Positions 11,022-22,240 of a DNA stretch of 64,000 nt are shown here, one piece after another. This DNA is from Kudoa neothunni. Lineage: Eukaryota; Cnidaria. Position 1 is the stretch's first letter. The number at the start of each line of letters is the position of its first letter. Position numbers and translations under genes: made by a program. Where the stretch lies: positions 15,748,001-15,812,000 of the forward strand of contig OZ199838.1 in the NCBI GenBank assembly GCA_964304625.1, written 5' to 3'. The notes under the pieces were generated by a model. It was not told the DNA's origin. It saw nothing but the letters and a program-made list of their open reading frames with translations, and made no database searches.

Positions 11022-12498
11022 GGTAATGAGGGAGTACACTTCCACAAAATTCAAGCTATTCCCATATGCTAGAAATTCCCGATTTTATTCAAAATTTGTT
11101 TTACATTATTTCTAAATATTGAGTGAACAGAAAGAACTCAAAAATATGACCGCATTTGTCCTTGGGGCTAAATCGGCACGCGCGTACACTTGTGTGCATT
11201 TTGGTTTTCAACTCTATTTGATCATTTAAACAACTTAAATACAATTAGTTTCTTTTTATTATTTTTTTAATCAATGTTAAACAGCCTATTATTGTTATGC
11301 TGTATATACTACTTAAAAGGTTATAGGAAGAAAATGCAATTTGTATATGTTAGATTTCAATTCCTACAATAAAAATTTACTGTGAGATTTCAAGAAATTA
11401 GTTTTAGTTTATATATTTTTTTTATATCTTAATAATGGTTGTTGACGATATGATTATAAAAATACAGTAGCATGTGATTATATGTTTCTTTTATTGTTAT
11501 TTTTGTGGAATTTTATGTTAGAAATTACTTTTTCTAAATTATAAATATTTAATAACTACATTTTTTTAATTTTAGAGTTAAAGACACCTCTAGATATCGA
11601 TGTTATAATTATGTCTACAAAATACATTTGTACTCGTATTACTTTAGTGTTATTACGTAACCTAAAATTGTGAGAGAGAATATGTTACATTGTTTTTAAT
11701 TCATAAATTTCGAATATCTTAAACGATTAATTAATGTTATCAGATGGAAAAAATGAAGAAATCTTAAAAACATAATCAAAATGGTTTATAATACAGCTGT
11801 TGCATAGATCAACTTTGGAATCATTTATAAATTATTGTAAATACTAATTTCCACTCCGTGATGTAATCACTTTTTCCATGCTCAACAAAATTATTCACAC
11901 TTAATCATTTACACCAGATGAACAGTTATTTTTAACAATTCACTCCCTTAACTTTGATACTTATTAATAAACTTTAACGCTGAACAAATATTTTCCGAAA
12001 ATCTACGTAATAAAGTTAAGAAAACATCATATCTCTCAAAATGTTTTGAGAGATAAGATAAATTGTATGGTTTGATGAAATAGCTGCACAGGAATAGGAG
12101 TTCCATACATAATATATTATAGTATCTATTATTGATAATAAATATAACGCCGAAAGTAACCTACTGACGTTGAAACATTGATAAATCAAAAAAATTAAAA
12201 TAATCAACAGGGTCAATTTTAATTGTATTCGTTAATTTAGAATATGGTCATTATTATCCAATTTAAACGAAACTAGTTGTATAAAAGTTGTTTAAATGAT
12301 CAAATAGAGCTGAAAACCAAAATGCACACAAGCGTACGCGCGTGCCGATTAGCCCCAAGACAAATGTGGTCATATTTTTTGAGTTCTTTCTGTTCACTCA
12401 ATATTTAAAAATAACGTAAAACAAGTTCTGAATGAAATCAGGAATGTCTAGCATATGGAAACAGCTTGAATTTTGTGGAAGTGTACTCCCTCATTTCC
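11022..12498. mobile_element. Non-autonomous element, ~220-bp TIRs and 8-bp TSD, left copy
   Basis: The first ~225 bp, starting GGTAATGAGGGAGTACAC, return as the reverse complement in the last ~240 bp, starting GGAAATGAGGGAGTACAC, with scattered mismatches. Direct 8-bp repeats CAAATCAG flank it. The interior has no transposase-like frame; a 66-codon hydrophobic frame on the minus strand (12016-12216) has no known motif. Long TIRs with 8-bp duplications fit a Mutator-like MITE, while hAT or Merlin would also give 8 bp. Superfamily left open. The mirrored copy is at 61530-63008. Confidence 0.8.
12029..12055. repeat. Perfect palindrome inside the long-TIR element
   Basis: ATCTCTCAAAA and its exact complement are separated by two bases. 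It is also present in the right arm near 61972-62000. Confidence 0.6.
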
Positions 12499-12697
12499 CA
12501 AATCAGAATATAATATTTGGATTTCATATGAGAATAAATAAATAAACTCGTTTTATTGAAATAGATTTTTTTACAAACGCATAAAAAATTTATAACTTTA
12601 ACATTCAATTCAACCAACAATTTCCCTACATATTGATTGATTTGTAAATTTTAAAATAACATTGTATATATCATGATTAGATAACACCTTAAAAGTA

Positions 12698-12925
12698 TCA
12701 ATCAACAGCTACGTTAACATTTTGAGATATGTGGTGAGAAAGGCCTAGACGATTATTTATTATAATTTCAGCTGTCCGTAGCACTCCATGTTTATCAACT
12801 AATTGGTATAATGGTATAATCTTCATTATCTGATGATATATTATGATCAAATAAGAAATCATAATCAGAACAACTACCCCTGTAATCACATAAACCCACA
12901 CTTCCGCGCAAGCGCATTCAGTCAA
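12698..12925 (-). CDS. Exon of unknown small membrane protein, left copy
   Basis: The frame begins immediately after a CAG acceptor (reading TATTCAG then TTG) and ends at TGA, giving 75 codons with no ATG at its start. It therefore looks like a terminal exon. It encodes a short cysteine-containing head (TECACAEVWVYV), one clear membrane segment (about residues 11-29, ITGVVVLIMISYLIIIY) and a tail KIIPLYQLVDKHGVLRTAEI followed by a hydrophilic end. No first exon was identified. The right-arm copy is identical except Pro for Leu at the start of the GLSHH block, suggesting conserved coding sequence. I do not recognise the family. Confidence 0.4.
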   Translation of the reverse strand: MTECACAEVWVYVITGVVVLIMISYLIIIYHQIMKIIPLYQLVDKHGVLRTAEIIINNRLGLSHHISQNVNVAVD

Positions 12926-13029
12926 CTGAATATGTTATTGTCAGTTTAAGGGTTATTTAACAATTAGAATTATCTAAAAAGATGCAAATATATTTCTTAA
13001 AATATTTTAAACAAATTTATCAAAAAAAC

Positions 13030-13262
13030 CTTGGGGTGTAAACACGCCCCAATTTTACTCGGAAGCTGTTTTAGCGTTAATTTATGTCGCAATAAAAAAA
13101 AATTAAAATTTTGTTTTCGCATTTTACGTATTACATAAGTTTAAAGGATTAATAGGAACGTGAATTGTATCTATCGCATTTGTAATGGGAAAAAATTTCA
13201 TCAACAATCTCCTGCCTGGGGTGGAAATACGGAAATACACCCCTTTTTACTCGAAGGGTTAA
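13030..13262. repeat. Two tandem piggyBac-like right ends with mini-hairpins, left copy
   Basis: Two related units ~185 bp apart each contain GGGGTG, a small hairpin, CCCC and TTTTACTCG. The second ends AAGGGTTAA (TTAA at 13259-13262), as a piggyBac right end should. Upstream flanks are also alike (AAATTTATCAA and AAATTTCATCAACAA). No matching left end was found, so this is probably a degraded piggyBac tip with a duplicated subterminal block. Confidence 0.4.
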
Positions 13263-13659
13263 CAGTAATCAATTTCGTCAATATTTGTAAATAACTTTAG
13301 ATATTATGTAACCATTAGGTTTCGTATTAAAATATTTATTCATGCTATTTCAATCATGAGAAAAACAACAACTTAAGTTTTATATTTGCTTTTTCGATAA
13401 AATTTTGTTTACTTTAAGTTTTAATTTCCGATGGCTTTTAGTTATTGAAAATTAAAAGTAAAATACTGAATATTGTTCGATATAAGAATTAACCCCTTTA
13501 AATTATATCATCCTACTAACATGAAAATAAGATTTACATATTACGACTCATCGATTAGTTGCATTATAAAATTTTTAAAAGGTTTTTGATAATCTAAATT
13601 AATCTTGTTGGTTTTTAATTTTCTTCAAAAAAATTACTCCTATATAAACATATGTATAC

Positions 13660-13708
<49 letters not shown>

Positions 13709-14938
13709 TGGAAACATTTTAATTTTGTGAGTTTTAAAACCATTTAATTACATTTTTTTTAGTTATATTTTTTAAATATATCTTTATTATAATAATATAG
13801 TTTATGTTAATTTAATTTTATATAAATGAATTACAAAAATTTTGATGTTTTATATCAAGAGCAGTACAGATGAATATCTAACTCTACGGCAAGTATAAAA
13901 AGACTAAAATATCTTGCAATTGAACTTGGAACTTTGAGATTTCAGTGAAATTAAAATATATACACATATATTATTAAGTTTATTCTAAAAATGAATCTAC
14001 GAAGAAAATATGCTTTGATATATTATATGAAATGTTAATTTGTGTTTTAAGCGGTCATAGAAATGCTTGAGCAGATCTGTGTATGATCTCCTTTATTTAT
14101 AGACGTCGATTCTTCCAAAAATTGTATTCCCTAGTTATACGCCATCACTATTAACGTTGTATAAAATCAAAATATTAGTCTCAACTAGATCAAAAATTTT
14201 TAAATGAGTTTATTATCATAGATATTTGCCACATTATTTTTAGCCTAAATTTCTCCATGCTTTGAGAAATTAGAAGAAATTAATAAAATATACAATTTTA
14301 CTTTGCCTATACAAAACTTCCGATGAAGATATCCTAATATGAAATCAATTACGATTATATTTCTATTTTTGTAAATTTGCAGTATTTAATTACATTCAAA
14401 ATACTGATTTGGTATTATTCAATCTATCAAAGAACAAGAGGGAAAAACCTGGAAATATAAGACATTTAAAAAAACGTACGAATTTAGCTAGTTGTGTCCA
14501 AAATTTCTCGCCGAAAAGAATGTCTGCAAATCCATTAGAGCTCTTTATGCCATTTAAGATTTATTCCGTTGTCATATTATAATAATTTGCTCGACATTTG
14601 TGTAAATTGATAGATTTTACACTTCAAGGTCTTCTTACAGGAATATTTTAGTGTTAATTTTTCATCCAACTCTGTCTTAAACTTGTTCCTTTGAGTAGAT
14701 TTCAAACAATACTAAAATAATTATATGATTTGCTTAAATTATATTTCTATTTTTTTAAGTAATTTTCACTTTAATTCAAATCATTTGTACAAAAATTGTA
14801 TGAATAAACGCGATTCAAAAATATTGATAGAAAACAATCCTAATTAATAATTTGTTTATTCTAAATATTCTCCAAATCGTAATTATTAGTAAAATAATAT
14901 GCGCGCATGCGCGTTATCATTAAGATAATAAATTAGCT
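13263..14938. other. Gene-free stretch with (TA)n microsatellite
   Basis: A (TA)n run lies at about 13655-13702. No gene or terminal repeat was recognised. Confidence 0.5.
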
Positions 14939-16417
14939 ATGGAACCCACTCTTTTGGATAAGTATGTGGACGATACGAAAAGACACTTTAAAAAACACTG
15001 CAACTCACACTCATACTTATCACATGAATCTAAAGTGTGATAAAAATCGTTTATTATAAATTATTCGTTTGATCAATGCGTAGCATCAGTTATCAATTTG
15101 ACAAAAACTCATTCTAGATACACAGCGTTGCTTGGAATTGCGACGGAAAGTACATAGCGTCAGGTTCGCACGACAATAGCGTTTGCGTGATGTCCTTGGA
15201 CAAAGAAACACTTCGTAAACGTTCACTTTTTAAAGATCATGGCGCCAGTGTGGATCAGGTTTGCTGGAGTCCCATCAACCCAGATCTTTTAGCATCAGCG
15301 TCAGCCGATAAAACTGTCAGGATTTGGGATCTAAGAAGTCAGCCTTATTTTCACATATAGACAAACTTCATCCACTAAAGAAATGGTTACTTTTAGGTGG
15401 AACATGTGCTCAAAAAGTTCAAACCTCTGGAGATAACATTAATATATGCTGGAGTCCAGATTCATCAACTATCGCCGTTGGAAATAAAGTATTTGGGCGG
15501 AACTCCACAACCATATTCAATCTGATTCGATAATCACCTTATCTAGAATGACTTGATATCGTTCATAGATACCAACACATTTAAAGTTGTCAAAGAGGAA
15601 CAATTCAAAGTTGAAGTAATGTTTTGCTATGGTTGCGAGCTAAAATTATTGTTCCGCCTTACCATAGGTGAATGAAATTGCATGGGACAATCGTAATGAA
15701 AAGTTTTATGTGACTAATGGCAACGGTTGCATTTTTATCTATAAGTGCTTCTTCTATGCGCCAATCTCTTTTTTTCAATTAAAATTATGATTATTTCAGC
15801 TACCCAGAAATGCAACTAGTAACCACCTTGAAAGCGCACTCTGCCAACTGTATTTGCATCAAATTCGACCCAACTGGAAAGTGATTACCACCATAGATGC
15901 GCATATATGCATAGATAAATGCGTAGATGCACGTTCGGATTGAGGAATGATGTGATTTAGGTATTTTGCAGTTGGTGGAGCAGATGCACTTGTGTCGTTG
16001 TGGGATGTTGACGAATGGATTTGTGTGAACACATTATCTCGTTTAGAGTTTGTTAGTTTGAGGAGCATTGTTTGAATCTATTAAATTTGTTGTAGTTGGC
16101 CTGTTAGAAGTGTGAGTTTTAGTTATGATGGGAAACTACTTGCTTCCGCTTCCGAGGATAACTACATAGATATTGCCGTCGCTGAAAGTGGCGATCAAAT
16201 TTGTGAAATACCTTGCAGTGGCTCAACTTTCACTGTCGCTTGGCACCCTCGAAATTATCTCCTAGCTTACGCTTATGGTGAAAAGGTTTTTAAGTTTTCG
16301 ATTAGATTAAGTTAAATTAAATTTCATCTGTTTTTCGAAGGATAAAAATGACATGAAACAGGAAATATTCATATTTTTGGTTTCACAGGAACTGGAGAAG
16401 CTATAGGTTCTATATAA
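14939..16417 (+). CDS. THO complex subunit 3 (THOC3/Tex1), left copy
   Basis: WD40 beta-propeller subunit of the nuclear THO/TREX complex, which couples transcription to mRNA export. Nine exons splice in phase: 14939-15034, 15118-15337, 15397-15488, 15547-15615, 15668-15744, 15800-15880, 15961-16047, 16096-16285, 16341-16417. Diagnostic blocks are IHSVAWNCDGKYIASGS, SVDQVCWSPINPDLLA, DKTVRIWDLRS, NINICWSPDSSTIAVGNK, VNEIAWDN, NCICIKFDPTGKYFAVGGAD, ALVSLWDVDEWICV, RLDWPVRSVSFSYDGKLLAS and STFTVAWHPRNYLLA. This matches animal THOC3 nearly end to end. The last exon of this copy lacks one base near 16353 found in the right arm, so its tail shifts frame; the right copy gives 329 residues ending FGFTGTGEAIGSI. 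The start ATG is followed by EPTLLDKYVDDTKRHF. Confidence 0.93.
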
Positions 16418-17008
16418 CAATTGTGTACATCATTGCTGATTTATTTTATGCGTTTATACCTTGCGCCCGCCCGTTGTGTTTTTATTCTCTGGAACTTCAT
16501 TAGGTCTAAATAAATTGTATTCTTTTTAGAGTAGGCATTTTTATGTCAGCTATATCTTTTTCATTCTATCGTTTCCTATTTACTTTTTTACAGATTTTAT
16601 TTTTTTACTTTCCTTTTTCCGTTGGCCTCATAGTCATAGTAGTGGACGCATAGATACAGTATTTCAAGATCAACATGCAATTTTTGAAATTAAATTATTA
16701 AAGTAATTACTCATTTCCTCCATATTAAATCATCGTGGAAAATAGGATTCAGCATGACTTAAATATTTAACTAACTATATTGAGAAAATTCTACAGAACT
16801 TTCCATGATAGGGTGTGATAGTTCTTACTGATTATAGATTATTTGGGATTTATTACTTGTGTTCGTTTTTATTCATGAAAAAACTCCTCAGTCAATACTA
16901 AGAAATGTTTAATATTGAAAAACACAAAATATATTATCATTTATAGATTCGTCTGAGGTGTGGAAAGTCCAGACTCTTTCTGAGCTTAAAGAAGTAATTA
17001 ATGATATA
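16418..17008. other. Gene-free stretch downstream of THOC3
   Basis: AATAAA-like signals follow THOC3 (near 16509). I see nothing else. Confidence 0.4.
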
Positions 17009-18007
17009 CCGTAGTGTATGGGTCGTATGCGATTTTAAAAATTTACTTGTTTACTACTTATTTAAATAAAAATAATCACTTGTCAATAAATAAATTATTT
17101 TCAACAAAATGTTAGTTTTAAAAAACTTGCTGGATGGAGCGTCAATTTTAGCGACACAAAACCACTACCATAAAACTCGAAATTATAAAGTTCTACGAGT
17201 TCATATCAATCATATCATATCATATCATATCATCATATAGTAAAGATGCGAAGCTCCAAGCTATGGAAAAATTAGCCAATAAAATGTCATGATAATAAAA
17301 AGGTCTAAATGATCCATTCCATTTTTGTGTCTTTTCTTAAAAATAGAATAGGCAACTCACTATTTCTAAGAGAAACGATTTGATTATTTCTCGACTTTTT
17401 CTCAACCCACAAAAATATGCGTGCCTAATGTAACGCTGCTACTTTTCTTCGAACACAACCAGTGTGCTTCAGGCATTGGATCGTGGAATTGTTAAAGTTT
17501 TCAAATGATGAGAATATATCAAACGGAAACCATAGTTAACTGCTTTAGGAAATCATTTTTCCTCTCTTAAAATCCACTAAATGTTTATTCCTATGATGTT
17601 CCTGATGATGACCAATTTAAACATGACATAATTGGGCTGATTAAAAAAGTGGAAATCACTAGAATTCACAAATCCTACTATTGAAGAAACTCTTGAAAGC
17701 AAGACAGTCGACACCTCTAAAATTTGACGACTCTAATTATATTAATAAAGTTATCATATCAAACCAAGAGTAATTATATTAATTGGAAAAAGTTAGAAAA
17801 CTTGTTATAAATAAAATGGTGTTCTAATAAGAAAAAGTATACAAGTTAATTTTTGCTTCAATTTAATTTATTATTTATTATCTGATCGATAGGAAACTAT
17901 TATTTTTGTCTTAATGCACGCGCTATTTGAATGTGTCCAGCGTAATAATAGATGCAACATAGTGGTTTTCATTTTTCCAACTTCTATGTTACACCCATAT
18001 ACTACTG
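17009..18007 (+). mobile_element. pogo/Tigger-like relic, left copy
   Basis: TA dinucleotides flank imperfect ends CCGTAGTGTATGGGT and, reversed, CAGTAGTATATGGGT. These match the other pogo-like element of this window (CAGTGACTTATGGGT). Inside, 17449-17505 encodes SNTTSVLQALDRGIVKVFK, the DDE_1 block around the last catalytic acid, in which LD-Q-G is here LDRG. A further frame carries ETIVNCFRKS, also typical of Tigger C-termini. The rest of the transposase is unreadable. At 999 bp it is a deleted, dead copy. It contains a (CATAT)n microsatellite at ~17212-17236, one unit shorter than in the right arm. Confidence 0.75.
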
Positions 18008-18463
18008 TATACTCAACCGGGTGTAATTTTACCTCCTGGGATAAATTTTAGACGACATCAAAACTGAATAAGAATAATTTTTGCATTATGTGGTTAGTCA
18101 CGTACACGTACTCAAGTATTTCTAAGGAATTATTAATATTCAGAGTCATTAAACTCATTAAGTTCTCCCAAATGCTTAAAATATTTTTCTTTAATGTCGC
18201 AGCTTAATAATAACACTTAATGTGACGATTTGCATGGCAAATAATCTTTAGGTGTCATTAGTTTTGACTATTTTTAATTATGTCTGGCCTTAGTAGTGAA
18301 GGATTGGAATAGAAATAATTCAATTTACCAAAATCTAATAAATTAAATTTGTAGACAGCTTGTGAGTAAGAGTTTATGAAATTAGAACCTATCCCTCAAA
18401 TAGCCTCTGTCATTGTTAAGCCAGTATAAAACCTTAAAGCAAATATGACATGTGACTTCCAAA
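18008..18463. other. Gene-free stretch
   Basis: No recognisable gene, RNA or terminal repeat. Confidence 0.4.
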
Positions 18464-18467
18464 TTAA

Positions 18468-19934
18468 GAGGGTAAATTCGAAAAAATACGGTTGAGATCC
18501 TTTGGATTAGTGGGATCTTGTTGGACCCACGTGAATTTTTGTCTCCGATAATTCTGGTTTTAACTAACTTAGCTCCAAACGGTAAGTTCTATCGCATATT
18601 TTTTTATTTAACCTTTCTGTTAACTTGGATGGATTTAAGAAAATTTCTTGACGGTGATAACAACGATTCCTACCTATCCGATCAAGAGTGCCATAGCGAG
18701 GACTCATGTAGTGATGATTTGGTATTAGAAAAAACCGATATATCTAAAAATTACTCAACATTGGAAACTTTTGATGGAAATAAAGATAAATTTTATGGAA
18801 AGAACTTTGAATAGTCAGCTAATCCTGTTGGATTATTTTCTAAAAAGAGGAAGTACGATATCTTAAACAACAAAAATCAAATACACATTCCTGATAATAT
18901 TAACACAGAAGTTCAAATCTGGAGCTAATTTTTTACAGATGCAATATTAAAAAACATAAAGTCAAATTTCAAACGAGAACGTGATTGCACCATTTTCTTG
19001 CAATAACAAAAGGTGAATTTAACCGACATGAATGAACTCTGGGCAGATGTTGACTTCGGCATTCCATTATGCAAACAAATTTTCAATTTTAATAGATTCA
19101 AAGACATTTTATACTTTAAACTTCGAAGTTTATGTGGGAGTTCAGAATAACGTGAATAATTCTGCTCAAAGTGTAGTTATGCGTGTTGCACAATCAATTT
19201 TAGGTTCTGACAGAAACATAACTTTAAAACGAAATAAAAAAGAAATTCCTGGTGAATTTTTAGCATCAAAAACAAAAGAGCTGTACTCATCGAAATTTGC
19301 ATATATTAAAGAGTTAACGCCTAATTTCATATGACCCTGAAAAGAATAAATCGGTCATTGTGTTGAGCACATTTCATCACAGACCAATAGTCGACTTAGA
19401 AAACCCCCCAAAATTCCATAAATTATTTCATTTTATAACTCTACCAAGGGTGGTATTGATACAGTTGACCAAATGTGTGTCAATTATTCCACCTATTGAA
19501 CAACTAGAGAATGGCCAGCAATAATATTTCACACTTTGTTAGACGTTGTATCAATCAACGTTTTTGTTATTTACTATATAAAAATTGAGCAAACAAATAA
19601 GAGGGAAAGATTTTTTGAAATTGTTATCCATGCAGCTTATGGAAGAGGAAATCTGTGGAAAAGGTACTAAACATAATTTATTTTGATTAAAACTTTATAG
19701 AACCACCAGAAATCAATTTCTCACAAGAATCCAACAATCTCATCGCTAAAAAACGTTGCCATTTGTGTCCTCGCCAAAACGATAAAATAACCCGAACAGC
19801 GTGTCACAGTTGCAAAAATCGATTAAAATAATATATATGTGGCAATTTACATCGAGTTTTTCCTCGTGGGGTCCAAGGTCCAATGGACCCCATGCGTGTG
19901 TTCACGTTAAGTTTTTTACGCGTCCCACGGAGGG
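18468..19934 (+). mobile_element. Second piggyBac family, decayed, left copy
   Basis: The right end reads CGCGTCCCACGGAGGG followed by TTAA (19935-19938). The left end is less clear: TTAA at 18464-18467 followed by GAGGGTAAATTCG is the best candidate. The transposase is recognisable in parts: acidic N-terminus (MDLRKFLDGDNNDSYLSDQE), VNLTDMNELWADVDFGIPLC, a block ending KRNKKEIPGEFLASKTKELY, STKGGIDTVDQM with the catalytic Asp pair, REWPAIIFHTLLDVVSINVF, and a C-terminal cysteine module KKRCHLCPRQNDKI then ACHSCKNRLK. Several stops and slips break it. Subterminal GGTCCAATGGACC is typical of the family. About 1.5 kb, non-functional. Confidence 0.85.
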
Positions 19935-19938
19935 TTAA

Positions 19939-20483
19939 TGATTATCGCGACGACGCCTACTATAATCCACTCATATACATCTCCATCAACAGAATTAAAT
20001 TGTGTTGAATGCAAATAGTTTCTACTTTTATAGTCTAAAAACTTTTCTAGGTTTTTTTGATTATTTGATTGTTCATCTCTAGGATGCCATTAGGAGTCTA
20101 AATAGTAGATATTTTACACAAATTTTTATAAAAAACACATTGCACAGACAATGACCAATCAATATCCTAAGTAAATAGGTTCTTAAAAGAAGCGTGAAAT
20201 TGATCACCCAACGTACACCGTACAATTAATTCTGAGCTAGATTAGGAGAACTATACAAAATTCCATCAGAATACTTCGCATGCATGTTCTTCAGGATGTA
20301 AAATATTGTAGTTTATAAAACCGAAAAAAAAGTGACCCAGCACGAGACACTTAAATCCTGTTAATGCGCTAACGTCATTGCAAGAAAACGGAACCAGAGC
20401 ATACACTACGCACAAATATTATTTAGTAATACATTAGTTTCGTTTCTTAATATGTGTGAAGTGACTAAACTCGGCGCGCAATT
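19939..20483. other. Intergenic stretch between piggyBac and hnRNP 3' end
   Basis: Nothing recognisable beyond the likely hnRNP 3' UTR (minus strand). Confidence 0.4.
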
Positions 20484-22192
20484 CTAATAGCCCCCTGGAT
20501 GGTTTTGGGTTTGATGAGGGATTAGAGGACGAAACATTGTTATTTGTAGAGCCGGGATATGACGGCATTTGGTTTGGTTGGTATGATCCACCTTGATTGA
20601 CACCGTAGTTCACAGCTCCATAAGGATTGACAGAATATTGACTTCCACCTGGAACACACACAATCGTTGGTCAGTAATAAAAAATACAATTGAACAACCT
20701 GAAGAGTAGGAAGAAGGAGCTGGTGGTTGTTGTGCTGACGCGCCGTAAGGAACGTAGCCGTGTGTTACCACCTCCATAGGAGGCCACCTCAGGCATGTGG
20801 GAACCATACGAAGGTTGCATGTGTGGGTTGTTCATGGACGGAGAGGTTTCAGCGTAGGCAGCTGGGGGAGGTCTATTGGTGTAACCATAGTTTTGTCTGG
20901 GATATTGGGAACCGTGCATAGATTGATTGTTCATGTACGGTGACTAAAACGTAATTGATACGACAACAGGAAACAATATCAAATCGAAACCTGTCTACGA
21001 GGAGGATGTCTCATGTTGGACATTTGGTTTGGAACCGTTTCTATACGGATTTTGACTCATACGTTGATTTCTATCTCCACCAGTTCTGGGAACTTTTCCT
21101 CCAGGACCGCTGGGTCGTCGCATCATACCACCAGCATCGGCGGGGGGAGCGCCTTGAATGGGGAAATCGGGGTTGGCTTTTCTCACCTCGAGACGTTTGT
21201 TGTTGAGATATGGGAAACGATTGTCGATCATGATTTTATCGACGACATGGAAATTATCAAACACGATGAAGCAGAATCCACGACTCTTGCCAGTGATTTT
21301 GTCTTTTTTGGGAATAACCTATCCAATTGAGATTCAGCCATGTATGTACAACAAGCTCACCAAAGTCAAAATGATCGAAAAGTTACCTCAACAACTTTTC
21401 CGATGTTTGCATATTTTTCGTTGAAGAGATCGGTGATTTCTTCTACTGTGTAGACTTGGGGCAGTCCACCAACGAAAACACGGTCAGTTTTAGTTTGAAT
21501 AAGCGGATCATCGACATCTTTAGGTGCCGCTCTTTTGATATCCAACTATAATAACAGCAACCATCGAATAATTTAACATTCACCAACAACATCACAAGCA
21601 ACAAAAGGACTACAGTTTTTCCTTGGAATGGTTCCATTTCGATGAACAACAAGCTGTCAGTTTCATCCTCAGAATTCAGCGTGAAGAAACCAAATCCGCG
21701 ATTCATTGTTGGATTGACGGGATCTTTCATCAGTGACATTTCTTTAAAGTGGACGGATTTTTGTTCGAAAAACTCTTTCAACTGGTCCTCTGTAGCAGTT
21801 CGGGCAATGTTTCCAATGAAAACCTTGCATAGATTCTCATTGAACACTTTTTTCTCGGCAGATGAATTCATATTGGAGCCATTGTTTGACACCTGATTGT
21901 TGGCATTCTACGCAACCAAAATTAGTACACCATCCAAACAAGTTACACATCATATTTTTGGCGTTTAATAATTGCTAGCCGCATTACAATAGGACGACTG
22001 TGTAGTTATTATGACGTTAAATTCGATCATACAATTAAGTGAACACAATTTAAGACATAACATCACAATTACTGCCGCAAACGGTAACAACAGCAGATGT
22101 AACACATTTTACACACAACCAACACAAATTAAATAAACACTTACAGGTTCGTCAGTTTTATCGTTGTTATTAAAATTAGTAGCCGATTGCAT
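20484..22192 (-). CDS. Two-RRM hnRNP (A/B, squid-like), left copy
   Basis: Nuclear RNA-binding protein of the hnRNP A/B/D class. The right-arm copy (51827-53533) is the readable version: six exons, 411 residues, RRM1 about 44-118 (KVFIGN, RGFGFFTL), RRM2 about 136-212 (RVFVGGL, RGFCFIVF), then a long Gly/Pro/Ser/Asn/Tyr-rich tail. This left copy has three extra single bases in the tail exons relative to the right: near 21028, near 20758 and near 20508. Each shifts frame, so the tail would be scrambled and the natural NHPGGY end lost. The RRM exons are unaffected. This is either sequence error on this contig or allele-specific decay. A TATATAAATAG-like TATA box lies just upstream of the start (about 22230-22240). 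Confidence 0.9.
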
Positions 22193-22227
22193 TATAGTCT
22201 CTGTAGGTTTCAACAAGATTACTATCA

Positions 22228-22240
22228 ACTATTTATATAC
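22228..22240 (-). promoter_or_regulatory. TATA box of hnRNP gene (left copy)
   Basis: Read on the minus strand, AGTATATAAATAG lies about 37-48 bp before the start codon. Confidence 0.5.

Noticed and set aside
15859-16068. 69-codon minus frame over THOC3 exons 6-7
   Set aside because: Shadow of the WD40 gene crossing an intron.
18925-19107. 60-codon minus frame in the piggyBac
   Set aside because: Antisense of transposase sequence.
21642-21896. Plus-strand frames over the hnRNP exons
   Set aside because: Antisense shadows of the RRM-coding strand.
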